Shown here: in pieces, positions 29,266 through 37,410 of the stretch
Layout of the letters: each line of letters begins with the position of its first letter
How positions within the stretch are numbered: position 1 is the stretch's first letter
DNA from: Alistipes sp.
Lineage (GTDB): Bacteria; Bacteroidota; Bacteroidia; Bacteroidales; Rikenellaceae
Reading direction: 5' to 3'
Assembly (NCBI GenBank): GCA_029060215.1
Contig: JAIDUK010000003.1
Span: 1 to 64,000, forward strand
Length of the DNA: 64,000 bases
The notes under the pieces: generated by a model
The model's database searches: none
Told to the model about the DNA's origin: nothing
The model's input: the letters and a program-made list of their open reading frames with translations, nothing else
Translations under genes and position numbers: made by a program

Positions 29266-29428
29266 GAAGTTGTTCAATGCTTTTTGCGAATGAAGATTAT
29301 TAGTTATTTTTTGAGAATATTTATTCGATTTTGCGAGGAGAATGGCGGCTCCTATTTGACGAGCAAAAGCGGATAAATAGACCAAAAAGAACCATAAGAT
29401 TGATTTGTAAAAAGCGTTAAACAACTTC
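29266..29428. mobile_element. MITE-like element with 22-base inverted ends
   Basis: A 163-base AT-rich, non-coding stretch with imperfect terminal inverted repeats: GAAGTTGTTCAATGCTTTTT.. (29266-29287) and, as reverse complement, GAAGTTGTTTAACGCTTTTT.. (29407-29428), matching at 19 of 22 positions. The trinucleotide TTA lies directly outside both ends, as expected of a 3-base target duplication (IS5-like). It ends 5 bases from the stop of the DnaC-like gene. It has no transposase, so it would need a partner elsewhere. Confidence 0.75.
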
Positions 29429-29433
29429 TTATG

Positions 29434-30069
29434 TCAGCGCAGGCTCTCGCCCTCGAACTTCACCGGACGGCACAAGCGCGTCAATCGGTCGAAAGTCCGC
29501 TCTCCGTAACGGCGAAGCAGTTGTTCGCGGGTCAGGTTCGTCGAGATGAACAACGGCCGCAGATAGCGTTCGGCAGCGTTGATGACGCGGTTGAAGCCCT
29601 CGTACTTCTCGCCGTAGTCATTCACGAGCGGCTCGACGCCCAACTCGTCGATAATGGGATAAGCCGTGCGGGTCAGGTAGTCGAGGTTCGTCGTATGCAC
29701 ATCGTATCCGGCTGTCCGCAGGGCGAGGTCGTAAGGCTTGGAGAGTTCGTCGGCGTGAATGGCTATCGCCATCCGCTCTTTCATCGCCAGCAATACGGGA
29801 ACGACGCCCGTAAGAATGATGCTCTTGCCGCGTCCGCAATCGCCGTAGAGCAGCAGTCCGCGCCCTTCGGTCGAGGTCATCCAGTCGATGATTCCGGCAT
29901 ACTCGGGCAGGTGGCGGTAGCGCACGATCGAGGTATCGACCCTCCGGAAGATTTCGCAGAACAGCCCTTCGCAATAGTCCCTATCGCCCCACGAGAGGTC
30001 GTGCGGCGAACGGACGACGAGGCGTTTGTCTGCGACCATGCGGTCGATAAGCGATGCTATTCGGTTCAT
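29434..30069 (-). CDS. DnaC-like replicative helicase loader ATPase
   Basis: A 211-residue AAA+ ATPase. The Walker A is RGLLLYGDCGRGKSIILTGV, the Walker B-like strand is YPIIDELGVEPLVNDYGEKY, and sensor I is YLRPLFISTNLTREQLLRRY, followed by the arginine finger segment ERTFDRLTRLCRPVKF. This is the typical DnaC/IstB arrangement of phage helicase loaders. The start is set at 30069 (MNRIASLIDRMVADK); upstream frame residues are not phage-like. It lies downstream of the replication initiator-like gene. A MITE-like element begins 5 bases past its stop. Confidence 0.85.
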   Translation of the reverse strand: MNRIASLIDRMVADKRLVVRSPHDLSWGDRDYCEGLFCEIFRRVDTSIVRYRHLPEYAGIIDWMTSTEGRGLLLYGDCGRGKSIILTGVVPVLLAMKERMAIAIHADELSKPYDLALRTAGYDVHTTNLDYLTRTAYPIIDELGVEPLVNDYGEKYEGFNRVINAAERYLRPLFISTNLTREQLLRRYGERTFDRLTRLCRPVKFEGESLR

Positions 30070-30140
30070 ACGGTGTGTCGTTTTTGTCGTGTGAAAATAG
30101 TTTCGTCGGTATTTGCGCAAAGAGGTCATTGTCCCACATT

Positions 30141-30950
30141 TCATTTGCGGTCGAGTTTTTCCAACAATCGCCGGGTACGTTCGTCGGTCGCAGGATGGAT
30201 GATCTGTCCGGGATGCTGTCCTCGCGCAGGCTGTGCCGGTTGCAACGGGAACAGGCCCGCCCAGTTGTTGGCGATGCTGCGGTCGATGATGGCGGCGGCA
30301 ATCGTCGGATCCTCGTCCGAAAGGTTGCGCAGCAGCGACAGACATTTCCTCGCTCCCGACTCGCTGCGATAACTCTCGCGACGAATACGCTTGTACTCCA
30401 GCCATACGGTCATCGGCTCCCGCCACGCCGGATCGAGCGTCGAGAGGAACTGCGCCTGATTCAGACGCGGAATTTCTCTCTTTTTCGCGCAACTTTTTCT
30501 CTCTTCGCCCGCCGAACCCTCTTTTTCTTTTTTGCTTGTTTTTTCTTTTTCAGAAGAATCTCTGTTCAGTCTATGTACGGTTGCAGACAGCGTCGCACCT
30601 TGCAGCGCTTCGGACGGATTCGAGTCGGATTGCGTTGCAGTCAGCGTAGTACGTTGCGACGCAAACACCCGCTCGAACGAATGCAGCCGATAAAGCGCGC
30701 TCCGATTGCCGCCTCGTTCCTCCACGGAGATAATACCCCTATCCGCCAAAACCTTACGCATCCGCCAGACGGTCGATCGGTCGAGTTTCGTGCGGCTCTG
30801 CAATACGGAGAACGATACTGCGAATTCGTCGCGCCAGCCGCAGCGGTTCGCCGTGAACATCAAGGCGTACCACAATACGATGGCATTGGACGGCAGCTGT
30901 TCGGTTTCGAGCCACTCGTTGAAAAGTTTTATCTCCGTGAGGTAGTTCAT
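30141..30950 (-). CDS. phage replication initiator-like protein with winged helix
   Basis: A 269-residue protein (MNYLTEIKLFNEWLETEQLP, SNAIVLWYALMFTANRCGWR). An N-terminal winged-helix segment (FSVLQSRTKLDRSTVWRMRK, VLADRGIISVEERG) resembles DnaD-like or phage replisome organisers. A Lys/Glu/Ser-rich linker (SSEKEKTSKKEKEGSAGEER) follows, then a C-terminal helical domain. The place directly upstream of a DnaC-like loader gene supports a role in marking the phage origin. Its start overlaps the stop of the upstream DNA-binding gene by 4 bases (ATGA). I see no iteron array in this window. Confidence 0.75.
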   Translation of the reverse strand: MNYLTEIKLFNEWLETEQLPSNAIVLWYALMFTANRCGWRDEFAVSFSVLQSRTKLDRSTVWRMRKVLADRGIISVEERGGNRSALYRLHSFERVFASQRTTLTATQSDSNPSEALQGATLSATVHRLNRDSSEKEKTSKKEKEGSAGEERKSCAKKREIPRLNQAQFLSTLDPAWREPMTVWLEYKRIRRESYRSESGARKCLSLLRNLSDEDPTIAAAIIDRSIANNWAGLFPLQPAQPARGQHPGQIIHPATDERTRRLLEKLDRK

Positions 30951-31267
30951 CGTCGTCCGAATCTGCCCAATACCCGTTGCAACTCGCTTTGGCGCGGCTC
31001 CGCCGGTCGTGCGACCAGCCCCATATGCACGAGCAGGTCGATTTTGGGGATTCGGATTCCTCCGTTGGCATGTACCTTTCGGATGCCGTATCGGCGGCAA
31101 TCCCGATCCAGTTGCCGCAGCGACTTGCCGATCAGATCGGCAGCCTCCTGACGGGTCATCAGAATCGTTTCGGCCGACTTGTCGTCCATCGTCTTCAACT
31201 CTTCGACCCGCTGTTGCAGCGAGAAGATGCATCCCTGCATATCTTCGATGATAGCGTCTAATTTCAT
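30947..31267 (-). CDS. excisionase/MerR-like helix-turn-helix protein
   Basis: A 106-residue DNA-binding protein. Residues 1-30 are a coiled-coil-like helix (MKLDAIIEDMQGCIFSLQQR); residues 38-80 are a HTH_17-type domain (MTRQEAADLIGKSLRQLDRD, CRRYGIRKVHANGGIRIPKI). It is typical of small Bacteroidetes mobile-element regulators with 'xxTxxEAAxLLGxSxRxLxRxxxxG'. It is the first gene of the leftward early operon. The start is ATG 31267, since the upstream frame has only a TTG. GAACTTTG lies upstream as a near -7 box. It may regulate excision or the early promoter. Confidence 0.75.
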   Translation of the reverse strand: MKLDAIIEDMQGCIFSLQQRVEELKTMDDKSAETILMTRQEAADLIGKSLRQLDRDCRRYGIRKVHANGGIRIPKIDLLVHMGLVARPAEPRQSELQRVLGRFGRR

Positions 31268-31319
31268 AATCGTTCTGTTTCGATTTCCGTGGACAAAGTT
31301 CCGAATAGTCGAAAAATAA

Positions 31320-31340
31320 AATGCGGGCAGTACCCGCATT
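31320..31340 (-). terminator. terminator of the RteC-like gene
   Basis: Arms AATGCGGG (31320-31327) and CCCGCATT (31333-31340) with a 5-base loop. On the minus strand they are followed by TTTATTTTT, 44 bases past the RteC-like stop. Confidence 0.85.
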
Positions 31341-31383
31341 ACTACCCGCAAGAATATTTCTATTCGGCTGCTATTCAATATGT

Positions 31384-31986
31384 CTATTTGGCGCTCTTTT
31401 CGATCAGAGCATCGATCAGCCGTTCCAAGAAATCCGTACTCTTCGTCTTGCGGTTCAACACCTCCTCGCGGATTTTATAGGCATTCGGCAAGGAAACATT
31501 GAGCGTCTTTTCGGCGAATGCCACCAACACCGAAAACGGAGCGTATTTACCCACGGCATTCAAAATCGGACCGAGATACTCCAAAGCAGAGAGCAGCTCT
31601 ACCAAATCCCGCTTCGTGAACTCCGAACTCCAAAACAAATCCGGAATATCGTTTTTACGGGGCGGCTGAAACAACGACGGATGCACGACCCGTTCATTCA
31701 AAAGACTCAACTCCGATTCGACGATTCGTTTAGCTGCTACGATATAGCGGGAGGCAGATACCTCGCCAGCATTCGATTTAACCCGCGTCCGCGACGGATA
31801 CAACATTTCCAGTCGTACTTGCGTATGCGTCAAGATCCGAAAAAGCAGTTTATAATCGGTCGTATTGTCGCAAACTTCGATGACCGTGCGGAGAAAATCG
31901 TCGTAGGCCGATTCCAATTCCTCTCGACGACAAGGACGAAGCGTAAATAATAAGTTTATGAAAGGTGTGTCGATCAACGGATTCAT
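31384..31986 (-). CDS. RteC-like protein
   Basis: A 200-residue protein (from [16 protein letters not shown]). The C-terminal half has [40 protein letters not shown] and [20 protein letters not shown]. The Leu-rich helix, then 'N-x-Y-x-x-R-x-E-x-x-R-K', then 'T-x-F-L-x-x-L' is the pattern of RteC-family proteins, which in Bacteroides control excision of conjugative transposons. It directly follows an acetyltransferase gene (its ATG is next to that stop) and is followed by a strong terminator. The rest of a conjugative element is not visible here. RteC-like identity is from pattern only. Confidence 0.7.
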   Translation of the reverse strand: MNPLIDTPFINLLFTLRPCRREELESAYDDFLRTVIEVCDNTTDYKLLFRILTHTQVRLEMLYPSRTRVKSNAGEVSASRYIVAAKRIVESELSLLNERVVHPSLFQPPRKNDIPDLFWSSEFTKRDLVELLSALEYLGPILNAVGKYAPFSVLVAFAEKTLNVSLPNAYKIREEVLNRKTKSTDFLERLIDALIEKSAK

Positions 31987-32627
31987 AAATATCTGCGAAT
32001 ATCCGATGAACAGCATGCATCCGGTTCTCCGTTAGTGATATGCGGAATATTCTCCCGAATCTTTTCGACCGGCCAATCCCACCATCGCAATCGTAGCAAG
32101 CGGTCGATCGTATCCGTATCGAACCGTTTACGGATCTCGCGTGCAGGCACTCCGCCGACGATCGTATAAGCCGGAACATCTTTCGTCACGACAGCCCGCG
32201 CTCCGATGATCGCGCCGTCGCCGATGTGAACGCCAGCCAAGATGACTGCCTCGAATCCGATCCAGACATCGTTGCCGATAACGATATCGCCCTTATCTTC
32301 CCAAGCCGACGCGACATCGGCCCGATCCAGTCCCCACTCCTCGTAAAAAAGCGGGAAGGTATAGGTGGACAACGACCGCAGCGAGTGATTGGCACAGTTG
32401 AACAGGAATTTCGCGCCGCAGGCAATCGAACAAAACTTGCCGATAACGAGCCGTTCGCGATGGACCGGATAGTGATACAACACGTTATTCCGCTCGAAAT
32501 CGCATGGATCGTTCACGAAATCGTTGTAAATCGTATAGTCGCCGACCTCGATCGACGGATCGCGGACTACAGAATTCAGATAAACCGTTTGCAGGTCCCC
32601 GGTACGGGGATATATTTTTGTCATCAT
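31983..32627 (-). CDS. CatB/Vat-like xenobiotic O-acetyltransferase
   Basis: A 214-residue left-handed beta-helix acetyltransferase. The hexapeptide repeats are in [60 protein letters not shown] and [18 protein letters not shown]. The active His ([10 protein letters not shown]) sits where Vat and CatB enzymes carry it, and the C-terminal [16 protein letters not shown] is the 'WWDW' block common to this family. Vat acetylates streptogramin A, CatB chloramphenicol; other members have no drug substrate, so resistance cannot be claimed. A TATCTTTG at 32807-32800 (minus) may be the -7 box, giving a leader of about 165 bases. Confidence 0.85.
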   Translation of the reverse strand: MMTKIYPRTGDLQTVYLNSVVRDPSIEVGDYTIYNDFVNDPCDFERNNVLYHYPVHRERLVIGKFCSIACGAKFLFNCANHSLRSLSTYTFPLFYEEWGLDRADVASAWEDKGDIVIGNDVWIGFEAVILAGVHIGDGAIIGARAVVTKDVPAYTIVGGVPAREIRKRFDTDTIDRLLRLRWWDWPVEKIRENIPHITNGEPDACCSSDIRRYL

Positions 32628-32855
32628 TTGTATTATCGATATAGTAATGCAACCCCTCGCAAGGGTTGCGATCTTGTTGTTCGAATAATCGATTGAAAAT
32701 TCCGGGAGATAGGAGCATAATGAATCTATGCCGAAGAGAGACTCCCCGACACACCCGGAGCAGGATAGTTATATGCAGCGTTGCCACTTCATACGAATGC
32801 AAAGATACATCATAAATGGGAAAGCCGATCGCAGAATCTTTTTTAATACGGAAAA

Positions 32856-32880
32856 AAGGGCATCGATAGTAGATGCCCTT
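32856..32880 (-). terminator. terminator of the ars operon
   Basis: Arms AAGGGCATC (32856-32864) and GATGCCCTT (32872-32880) with a 7-base loop, and on the minus strand a run of T after it. It lies 14 bases past the last ars gene. Confidence 0.9.
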
Positions 32881-32893
32881 AACACATTACATC

Positions 32894-33055
32894 TTACTCT
32901 TCCTTTTCGGGCGAAGAGTCCGAATTCTCTTCTTCTGCGGCTATTTCGGTAGCCTTATCGAACTCTTCGACAATTTGCATCCCGCACGAGCAGGAGCATG
33001 GCTTCGGCGAGAACAGCGACGCCCAAAAACCTTTCTTCTCTTTTTTGTCTTCCAT
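32894..33055 (-). CDS. 53-residue CxCxC metal-binding-like protein
   Basis: A small protein, MEDKKEKKGFWASLFSPKPC, then SCSCGMQIVEEFDKATEIAA and an acidic Glu/Asp/Ser tail. The C-x-C-x-C cluster (PCSCSCGMQ) could bind As(III) or another soft metal. The protein is the last gene of the ars operon, 11 bases after the permease gene stop and just before the terminator. It is embedded in a longer open frame antisense-free on the same strand, but the ATG at 33055 is clearly the start. The role is unknown; a metallochaperone that hands arsenical to the adjacent permease is plausible. Confidence 0.7.
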   Translation of the reverse strand: MEDKKEKKGFWASLFSPKPCSCSCGMQIVEEFDKATEIAAEEENSDSSPEKEE

Positions 33056-33066
33056 AATACGAAGAT

Positions 33067-33960
33067 TTATAATAAAATATTGAACAAATAGCCGGCGACA
33101 ACGGCCGTCAGGAAAATGACCAGCACGATGATCGCGACCAATTTCTTGCGGAAAATACTTGCCAGCAGCGACATTTCGGGAATCGCCATGCCTGCACCGC
33201 CGATGACGAGCGCAATGACAGCTCCGACACTCATCCCCTTGCCCATCAACGCCACTCCGATCGGTATGGCCGTTTCGGCGCGGATGTAGAGCGGGATACC
33301 CAACACGGCGGCAATGGGCACAGCGAACGGATTGTCCGGCCCGGCGATGCCGAGCACGAAATCCTGCGGCATATAGCCGTAGATCCCTGCCCCCAGCGCC
33401 ACGCCGACGAGCAAGTAGCCCATAATGGGTCGCAGGCTGCCCCAAGCACCGCGAAACGCCTCTTTGAGTTTGCGGCCGAACGGCCACGCCCGACGGTTTT
33501 CGCCCGTTTCATGTGCATTTTTGAGCCTTACGTTCTTGACATAACGCTGCATGCCCGTCTTTTCAAGGAGATAGCCGAAAGCGACCGAAGCGATGAAAGC
33601 GATTACGAAATAGGCGACCATCGCCTCGACGCCGACCATTGCACCGAGCATACCAATGATGATCGGATTCAGCAGCGGCGAGGCGATCAGAAACGACATC
33701 GTGGAACCGAACGGCACGCCGGCATGGAGAAAACCGACGGTCATCGGAATCGTCGAGCAGGCGCAGAACGGCGTAAGCGCTCCGAATCCGGCCGCCATGA
33801 TGTTGCCTACGATGCCTCGCCCCGAAAGTTTGGCGCGGATTTTCTCCTCGGGAATGTACATCAGAATAATCTCGACCGCAGCACTGATAAGCATGAACAA
33901 CGCGACGAGCTCGAACGTGATAAACACGAAATACTCCAATGTTTGAATAAATGTATTCAT
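33067..33960 (-). CDS. ArsP-type (COG0701) permease, shorter
   Basis: A 297-residue membrane protein with about 8 helices. It has the family's Cys-Ser loop GALTPFCACSTIPMTVGFL, where the cysteines handle trivalent organoarsenicals in ArsP, and SFLIASPLLNPIIIGMLGAM. A central cytosolic stretch (LKNAHETGENRRAWPFGRKL) separates two halves, and the C-terminus repeats the pattern (VPIAAVLGIPLYIRAETAIP). It is likely a trivalent organoarsenical or other soft-metalloid exporter. The ATG at 33960 lies 4 bases after the stop of the longer permease gene. The start at 33987 would overlap that gene. Confidence 0.8.
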   Translation of the reverse strand: MNTFIQTLEYFVFITFELVALFMLISAAVEIILMYIPEEKIRAKLSGRGIVGNIMAAGFGALTPFCACSTIPMTVGFLHAGVPFGSTMSFLIASPLLNPIIIGMLGAMVGVEAMVAYFVIAFIASVAFGYLLEKTGMQRYVKNVRLKNAHETGENRRAWPFGRKLKEAFRGAWGSLRPIMGYLLVGVALGAGIYGYMPQDFVLGIAGPDNPFAVPIAAVLGIPLYIRAETAIPIGVALMGKGMSVGAVIALVIGGAGMAIPEMSLLASIFRKKLVAIIVLVIFLTAVVAGYLFNILL

Positions 33961-33964
33961 CTTA

Positions 33965-35305
33965 TTAAAATAAGTTTCCGTAAACATACCCGGCCAGCGT
34001 TGCCAACACGATGACCAGCACGACGTAGACGACGGTCTTTTTCGTTCCCATCACACCGCGGATGACCAGCATGTTGGGCAGCGACAGCGAGGGACCGGCC
34101 AGAAGCAGGGCCAACGCCGGGCCTTTGCCCATACCGGAAGCCAGCAATCCCTGAATGATCGGCACTTCGGTCAGCGTGGCGAAGTACATGAAGGCCCCCG
34201 TGAACGAGGCGAAGAAGTTCGAGAGAAGCGAGTTCCCGCCGACCGCCCATTCGATCCAACGGTTCGGAACGACACCCGCGATCGTCTCGCCGTCGTGCGT
34301 CGAGCCGAGCAGAAATCCCGCCGTCACGACACCGATAGCCAGCAGGGGCATGATCTGCTTGGCAAAACCCCACGACGACAGGACCCATTCCCGATTTTCG
34401 GCATCGCCTTTGTCGCAGAGCAGCATGACGGATAGGGCTGCGATTCCGACGATCATCGGCACGAGCGGTACGAGTTTGGCATCGGCGATGAATGCCGTTG
34501 CCAGCCATGCGGAGAGCAGCGTCGTGGCTGCTGCCGCGGCGACCCATGCAAGTTTCAGTTTCAGCACCCGAACGAGCGACCAGCAGAGCAGCAGCCCGAA
34601 TCCGGCCGTGAAGTACCATTTATAGGTAAAGACGAACTGCCAAAGACCGGTGTCCGTCGCGGCGGGTGCACCCCAATTCGCGAAGACGAGGATAGCGACC
34701 AGCGTAAAGAAGTGCAATGCCGTCTGCCGCATCGGGCGTTTTTCGGGCGGCGGCACGATGTTCATTTGCTGCTCCTTTTTCACCTGCTCCTCTTTTCTGA
34801 AAATGAACGCCATCGCAAGACCGATGACCACCGAGAAGCAGACGGCTCCGATCATGCGCGCCACGCCTAATTCGACACCGAGAATCCGTGTCGTGAGGAT
34901 GATCGACAGAATGCTGATAGCCGGGCCGGAATAGAGAAACGCTACGGCAGGCCCCAATCCCGCACCGCGCTTATAGATGCTCGTAAAGAGCGGCAGGATC
35001 GTACAGGAGCAAACCGCGAGAATACCGCCCGAGACGGCGGCAACGGAGTAGGACAACCATTTCTTCGCATTGGCTCCGAAATATTTCAAGACCGAGCCTT
35101 GACTGACAAATACAGCGATAACGCCCGCAATGAAGAAGGCCGGCAGCAGGCACAGCACGACGTGTTCGCGTGCATACCACCTCGCAAGATCGAGCGTCGC
35201 ATCGACCGCCGTCATGAATCGTTCGCTGCCTATCGGCAGGATGAAGACGACAGCGAATACAGCTACGATCCGAAAGAGGATTTTCAACTCTTTTTTAGGT
35301 TCCAT
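33965..35305 (-). CDS. ArsP-type (COG0701) permease, longer
   Basis: A 446-residue permease with about 10 membrane helices in two halves joined by a hydrophilic loop (RKEEQVKKEQQMNIVPPPEK). The first half holds the Cys motif GGILAVCSCTILPLFTSIYK and FLYSGPAISILSIILTTRIL; the second half has TEVPIIQGLLASGMGKGPAL followed by LLLAGPSLSLPNML, the inverted-repeat counterpart. Homologues in ars loci export organoarsenicals such as methylarsenite. It lies 13 bases downstream of the ArsE-like gene. Substrate in this organism is inferred from context only. Confidence 0.8.
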   Translation of the reverse strand: MEPKKELKILFRIVAVFAVVFILPIGSERFMTAVDATLDLARWYAREHVVLCLLPAFFIAGVIAVFVSQGSVLKYFGANAKKWLSYSVAAVSGGILAVCSCTILPLFTSIYKRGAGLGPAVAFLYSGPAISILSIILTTRILGVELGVARMIGAVCFSVVIGLAMAFIFRKEEQVKKEQQMNIVPPPEKRPMRQTALHFFTLVAILVFANWGAPAATDTGLWQFVFTYKWYFTAGFGLLLCWSLVRVLKLKLAWVAAAAATTLLSAWLATAFIADAKLVPLVPMIVGIAALSVMLLCDKGDAENREWVLSSWGFAKQIMPLLAIGVVTAGFLLGSTHDGETIAGVVPNRWIEWAVGGNSLLSNFFASFTGAFMYFATLTEVPIIQGLLASGMGKGPALALLLAGPSLSLPNMLVIRGVMGTKKTVVYVVLVIVLATLAGYVYGNLF

Positions 35306-35318
35306 AATTGCCGATAAA

Positions 35319-35552
35319 TTAAATTCCTAACAATTTCTTGATTTCACTTTCCGAGGGGACATATCCCTTGATTCGTACCGCACCGTCCACGACGACTGCC
35401 GGTGTGGTCATGATGTTATAATTGAGCAACTCCATAATATCTTCCACTTTCGAGAGCGAGACGTCGAGTCCATTCTCTTCAATGACTTTCTCGATAGCGG
35501 CATACGTCGCCTTGCACTTGGAGCAACCGGCTCCCAAAACTTTGATTTCCAT
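35319..35552 (-). CDS. small thioredoxin-family protein (ArsE-like)
   Basis: A 77-residue TM0996/MTH895-type glutaredoxin-like protein: MEIKVLGAGCSKCKATYAAI with the redox CSKC, and later LLNYNIMTTPAVVVDGAVRI with the cis-Pro (TTP). These mini-thioredoxins are found beside ArsP permeases and, as ArsE, in Bacteroides organoarsenical operons. There they likely supply electrons or handle thiol-bound arsenic. It begins 47 bases downstream of the ArsG-like gene stop, and one of the three operator-like palindromes (35579-35594) lies in that gap. Confidence 0.8.
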   Translation of the reverse strand: MEIKVLGAGCSKCKATYAAIEKVIEENGLDVSLSKVEDIMELLNYNIMTTPAVVVDGAVRIKGYVPSESEIKKLLGI

Positions 35553-35578
35553 AATTCGTATTATTTAGTTGTTTGTAT

Positions 35579-35594
35579 TTCGTCGTATTACGAA
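35579..35594. promoter_or_regulatory. ArsR operator-like palindrome, site 3
   Basis: TTCGTCGTATTACGAA, a near-perfect inverted repeat, lies between the ArsG-like and ArsE-like genes. It matches 36779-36794 at 15 of 16 positions. It may be an internal operator. Confidence 0.75.
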
Positions 35595-35599
35595 TAATA

Positions 35600-36307
35600 T
35601 CAACAATAAAAAACGGCGCAATAGTAAATTCCGATTGCGATGAACAGCCCGCCGACGATCCAATTGAGCCACCGTTGCACGGTTTGCATTTTCCCGTAAA
35701 ATGCTCCGATTCGTCCGACGCTGAATGCCAATATCCACGCTACGACCAGTACGGGCAAGGCGGTAGCCATGGCGAATACGATCGGCAACAGCCAACCTGC
35801 CGTCGCAGTTGCCGACATGGGAATCAGCATACCGAAATAAAATACGCCGCTCGTAGGGCAAAAAACCATCGCGAAGAGCATTCCGAGCAGGAATGCACCG
35901 CGACCACCGCGTCGCGCCAATCCTTCGCCGCTACCTCTGAAGCCGAGTTTCGGCAGATTGAGGCGGTCGCCGACGAGCATGAACCCTCCGACGAGCAGCA
36001 AAGCAGGGCCGAGTAACATTTCGCCGTATTTACCGATGAATTTCTGAATCCCGAACAAGCTCGAACCGCCTTTCAGCACAACAAGCAACACTGCCCCCAA
36101 CGCGGTATAGGCTACCGCCCGCCCCAACGTGTAGAGTAGACCGTTGACGAATATTCGTCGTCGGTTCTCGATATGCTTGCCGATAAAGCCGATCGCAGCG
36201 ATATTCGTAGCCAACGGACACGGCGATATAGAGGTCAGCAGACCAAGCAGAAAAGCAGTCAAAACTGGCGTCGAACTGCTGTCCAATAACGATTGCAGCC
36301 ACTCCAT
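35600..36307 (-). CDS. ArsG-like membrane transporter (CcdA/DsbD-type fold)
   Basis: A 235-residue six-helix membrane protein: LLGLLTSISPCPLATNIAAI, where the Pro-Cys-Pro is the redox/metal motif of the CcdA/DsbD fold, and AMVFCPTSGVFYFGMLIPMS, the second half with its Cys-Pro. In Bacteroides organoarsenical operons ArsG is a permease of this fold that exports reduced aromatic arsenicals; otherwise the fold moves electrons across the membrane. Gene order ArsF, then ArsG, then thioredoxin favours the first. It starts 5 bases after the ArsF-like stop, so the two are translated together. Confidence 0.8.
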   Translation of the reverse strand: MEWLQSLLDSSSTPVLTAFLLGLLTSISPCPLATNIAAIGFIGKHIENRRRIFVNGLLYTLGRAVAYTALGAVLLVVLKGGSSLFGIQKFIGKYGEMLLGPALLLVGGFMLVGDRLNLPKLGFRGSGEGLARRGGRGAFLLGMLFAMVFCPTSGVFYFGMLIPMSATATAGWLLPIVFAMATALPVLVVAWILAFSVGRIGAFYGKMQTVQRWLNWIVGGLFIAIGIYYCAVFYC

Positions 36308-36312
36308 AAGCG

Positions 36313-36750
36313 CTATTCATTCAATGCGTTCGTAATCTTTTTTGCCAGACCGCTACGAAATGTGTCGGGAGCCGTGCGGGCATTTGCGAAAGCAAATTCG
36401 GTCAGGTTTTCGCGCGTCTCTTTGCCGTTCCGCCAACGATTGACGAAAAGCGACGACCACGCCACCTCGTAATCATCGGCCAATCGTTCATTCTCCGGTG
36501 CGGAAATATCCACCGAACGGAATACGACCGTTCCTTTTTCCACCTCATCGGCAAAGAGGGTTTCGACCGTCTGCCGGGCGTTTTTCTCGATCGCCATGCA
36601 AGTGGCGCAGCGTTGTTTACCGTGGAAATAAAGTATCTCCACGCGATCCTTGTCATTTAGTTTCGTTTCGGTTTCCCGATTCTTCGCCGTGCGACCTCCG
36701 CAAGCGAACAACAGCAAACATGCTGTCCCTAATAAAAATCCTTTCATCAT
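36313..36750 (-). CDS. ArsF-like nitroreductase-subunit lipoprotein
   Basis: A 145-residue exported lipoprotein: signal peptide MMKGFLLGTACLLLFACGGR (lipobox LFAC), then a thioredoxin-like domain with EILYFHGKQRCATCMAIEKN, whose CATC is the redox pair. A C-terminal helical part follows (NLTEFAFANARTAPDTFRSG). The ArsF family is annotated as a nitroreductase subunit in organoarsenical operons; a periplasmic or surface thiol-redox role is what the sequence itself shows. Two adjacent ATGs (36750, 36747) can start it. Upstream lies an ArsR-type palindrome at 36779-36794. Confidence 0.8.
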   Translation of the reverse strand: MMKGFLLGTACLLLFACGGRTAKNRETETKLNDKDRVEILYFHGKQRCATCMAIEKNARQTVETLFADEVEKGTVVFRSVDISAPENERLADDYEVAWSSLFVNRWRNGKETRENLTEFAFANARTAPDTFRSGLAKKITNALNE

Positions 36751-36778
36751 ACGTTTTGTTTTTTTAAATTGTTTATAT

Positions 36779-36794
36779 TTCGTCGAATTACGAA
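36779..36794. promoter_or_regulatory. ArsR operator-like palindrome, site 2
   Basis: TTCGTCGAATTACGAA lies 29 bases upstream of the ArsF-like start, in an AT-rich leader between arsR and arsF. It has the same TTCG...CGAA ends and TTACGAA half as the arsR promoter site. Confidence 0.8.
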
Positions 36795-36888
36795 CATTTA
36801 TAAGCAAAAAAAATAATTTCGTATTATATCGCAACACGAAAGTGCAGTGCAAACGCTCGGTAGTCGGAAAACCTGCATGAAAATGAAC

Positions 36889-37236
36889 TCATAAATCCTC
36901 GCTTCGGAACGGGGTACTGCACGTCTCTTTTTTCGGAGCACAATCACGATAGAAATCGGCGAAGAGCAGGCGAGCTGTTTCCCAATTTTCACGATTGATA
37001 CAATAGCGCACTTTCGGCGGCTCGATCGTTCCCTGAATCAATCCCGCCTCTTTCAATTCTTTCAGATGCTGCGATACCGTGGCTTTCGAGATGGGCAAAA
37101 CCTCGTGAATGTCGCCGAAAAAGCAACACTTCTGTTTCGCCAAGAAGTGCAGAATCGCGATCCGTGCAGGATGCCCCATCGCTTTCGCAAATCGTGCAAG
37201 TTGCTCTTGTCCTTCGGTATATGATTTTTCTGCCAT
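36889..37236 (-). CDS. arsR: ArsR/SmtB family repressor
   Basis: A 115-residue winged-helix repressor. The HTH is PISKATVSQHLKELKEAGLI and the recognition wing follows (QGTIEPPKVRYCINRENWET). Metal-sensing cysteines are visible in FLAKQKCCFFGDIHEV and in the tail CAPKKETCSTPF. It would sit on the TTCG-N8-CGAA palindromes here and leave DNA on binding As(III). It is the first gene of the operon, with a 138-base gap to the ArsF-like gene. A perfect promoter lies upstream, whose -7 box is covered by operator site 1. Autoregulation is thus likely. Confidence 0.9.
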   Translation of the reverse strand: MAEKSYTEGQEQLARFAKAMGHPARIAILHFLAKQKCCFFGDIHEVLPISKATVSQHLKELKEAGLIQGTIEPPKVRYCINRENWETARLLFADFYRDCAPKKETCSTPFRSEDL

Positions 37237-37254
37237 ACACTTCCTTATTTGTTG

Positions 37255-37289
37255 TTCGCAAAATTACGAATAATATTTATATTCTCCAA
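37255..37289 (-). promoter_or_regulatory. arsR promoter overlapped by operator site 1
   Basis: Minus-strand TTG (37289-37287), 20 bases, TAATTTTG (37266-37259) is an exact promoter. The palindrome TTCGCAAAATTACGAA (37255-37270) covers the -7 box, so a bound repressor would block transcription. Confidence 0.9.
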
Positions 37290-37410
37290 ACGATAGAATA
37301 ATTTAAACTCTAATGCCCTGTGGTAAATAGCAGCGTGAACAATCTTGTAATTCAACGTTATTTCAATCTCACTTATTTTAATAAAATATCTGAAATTGAT
37401 TCCTATGAAC

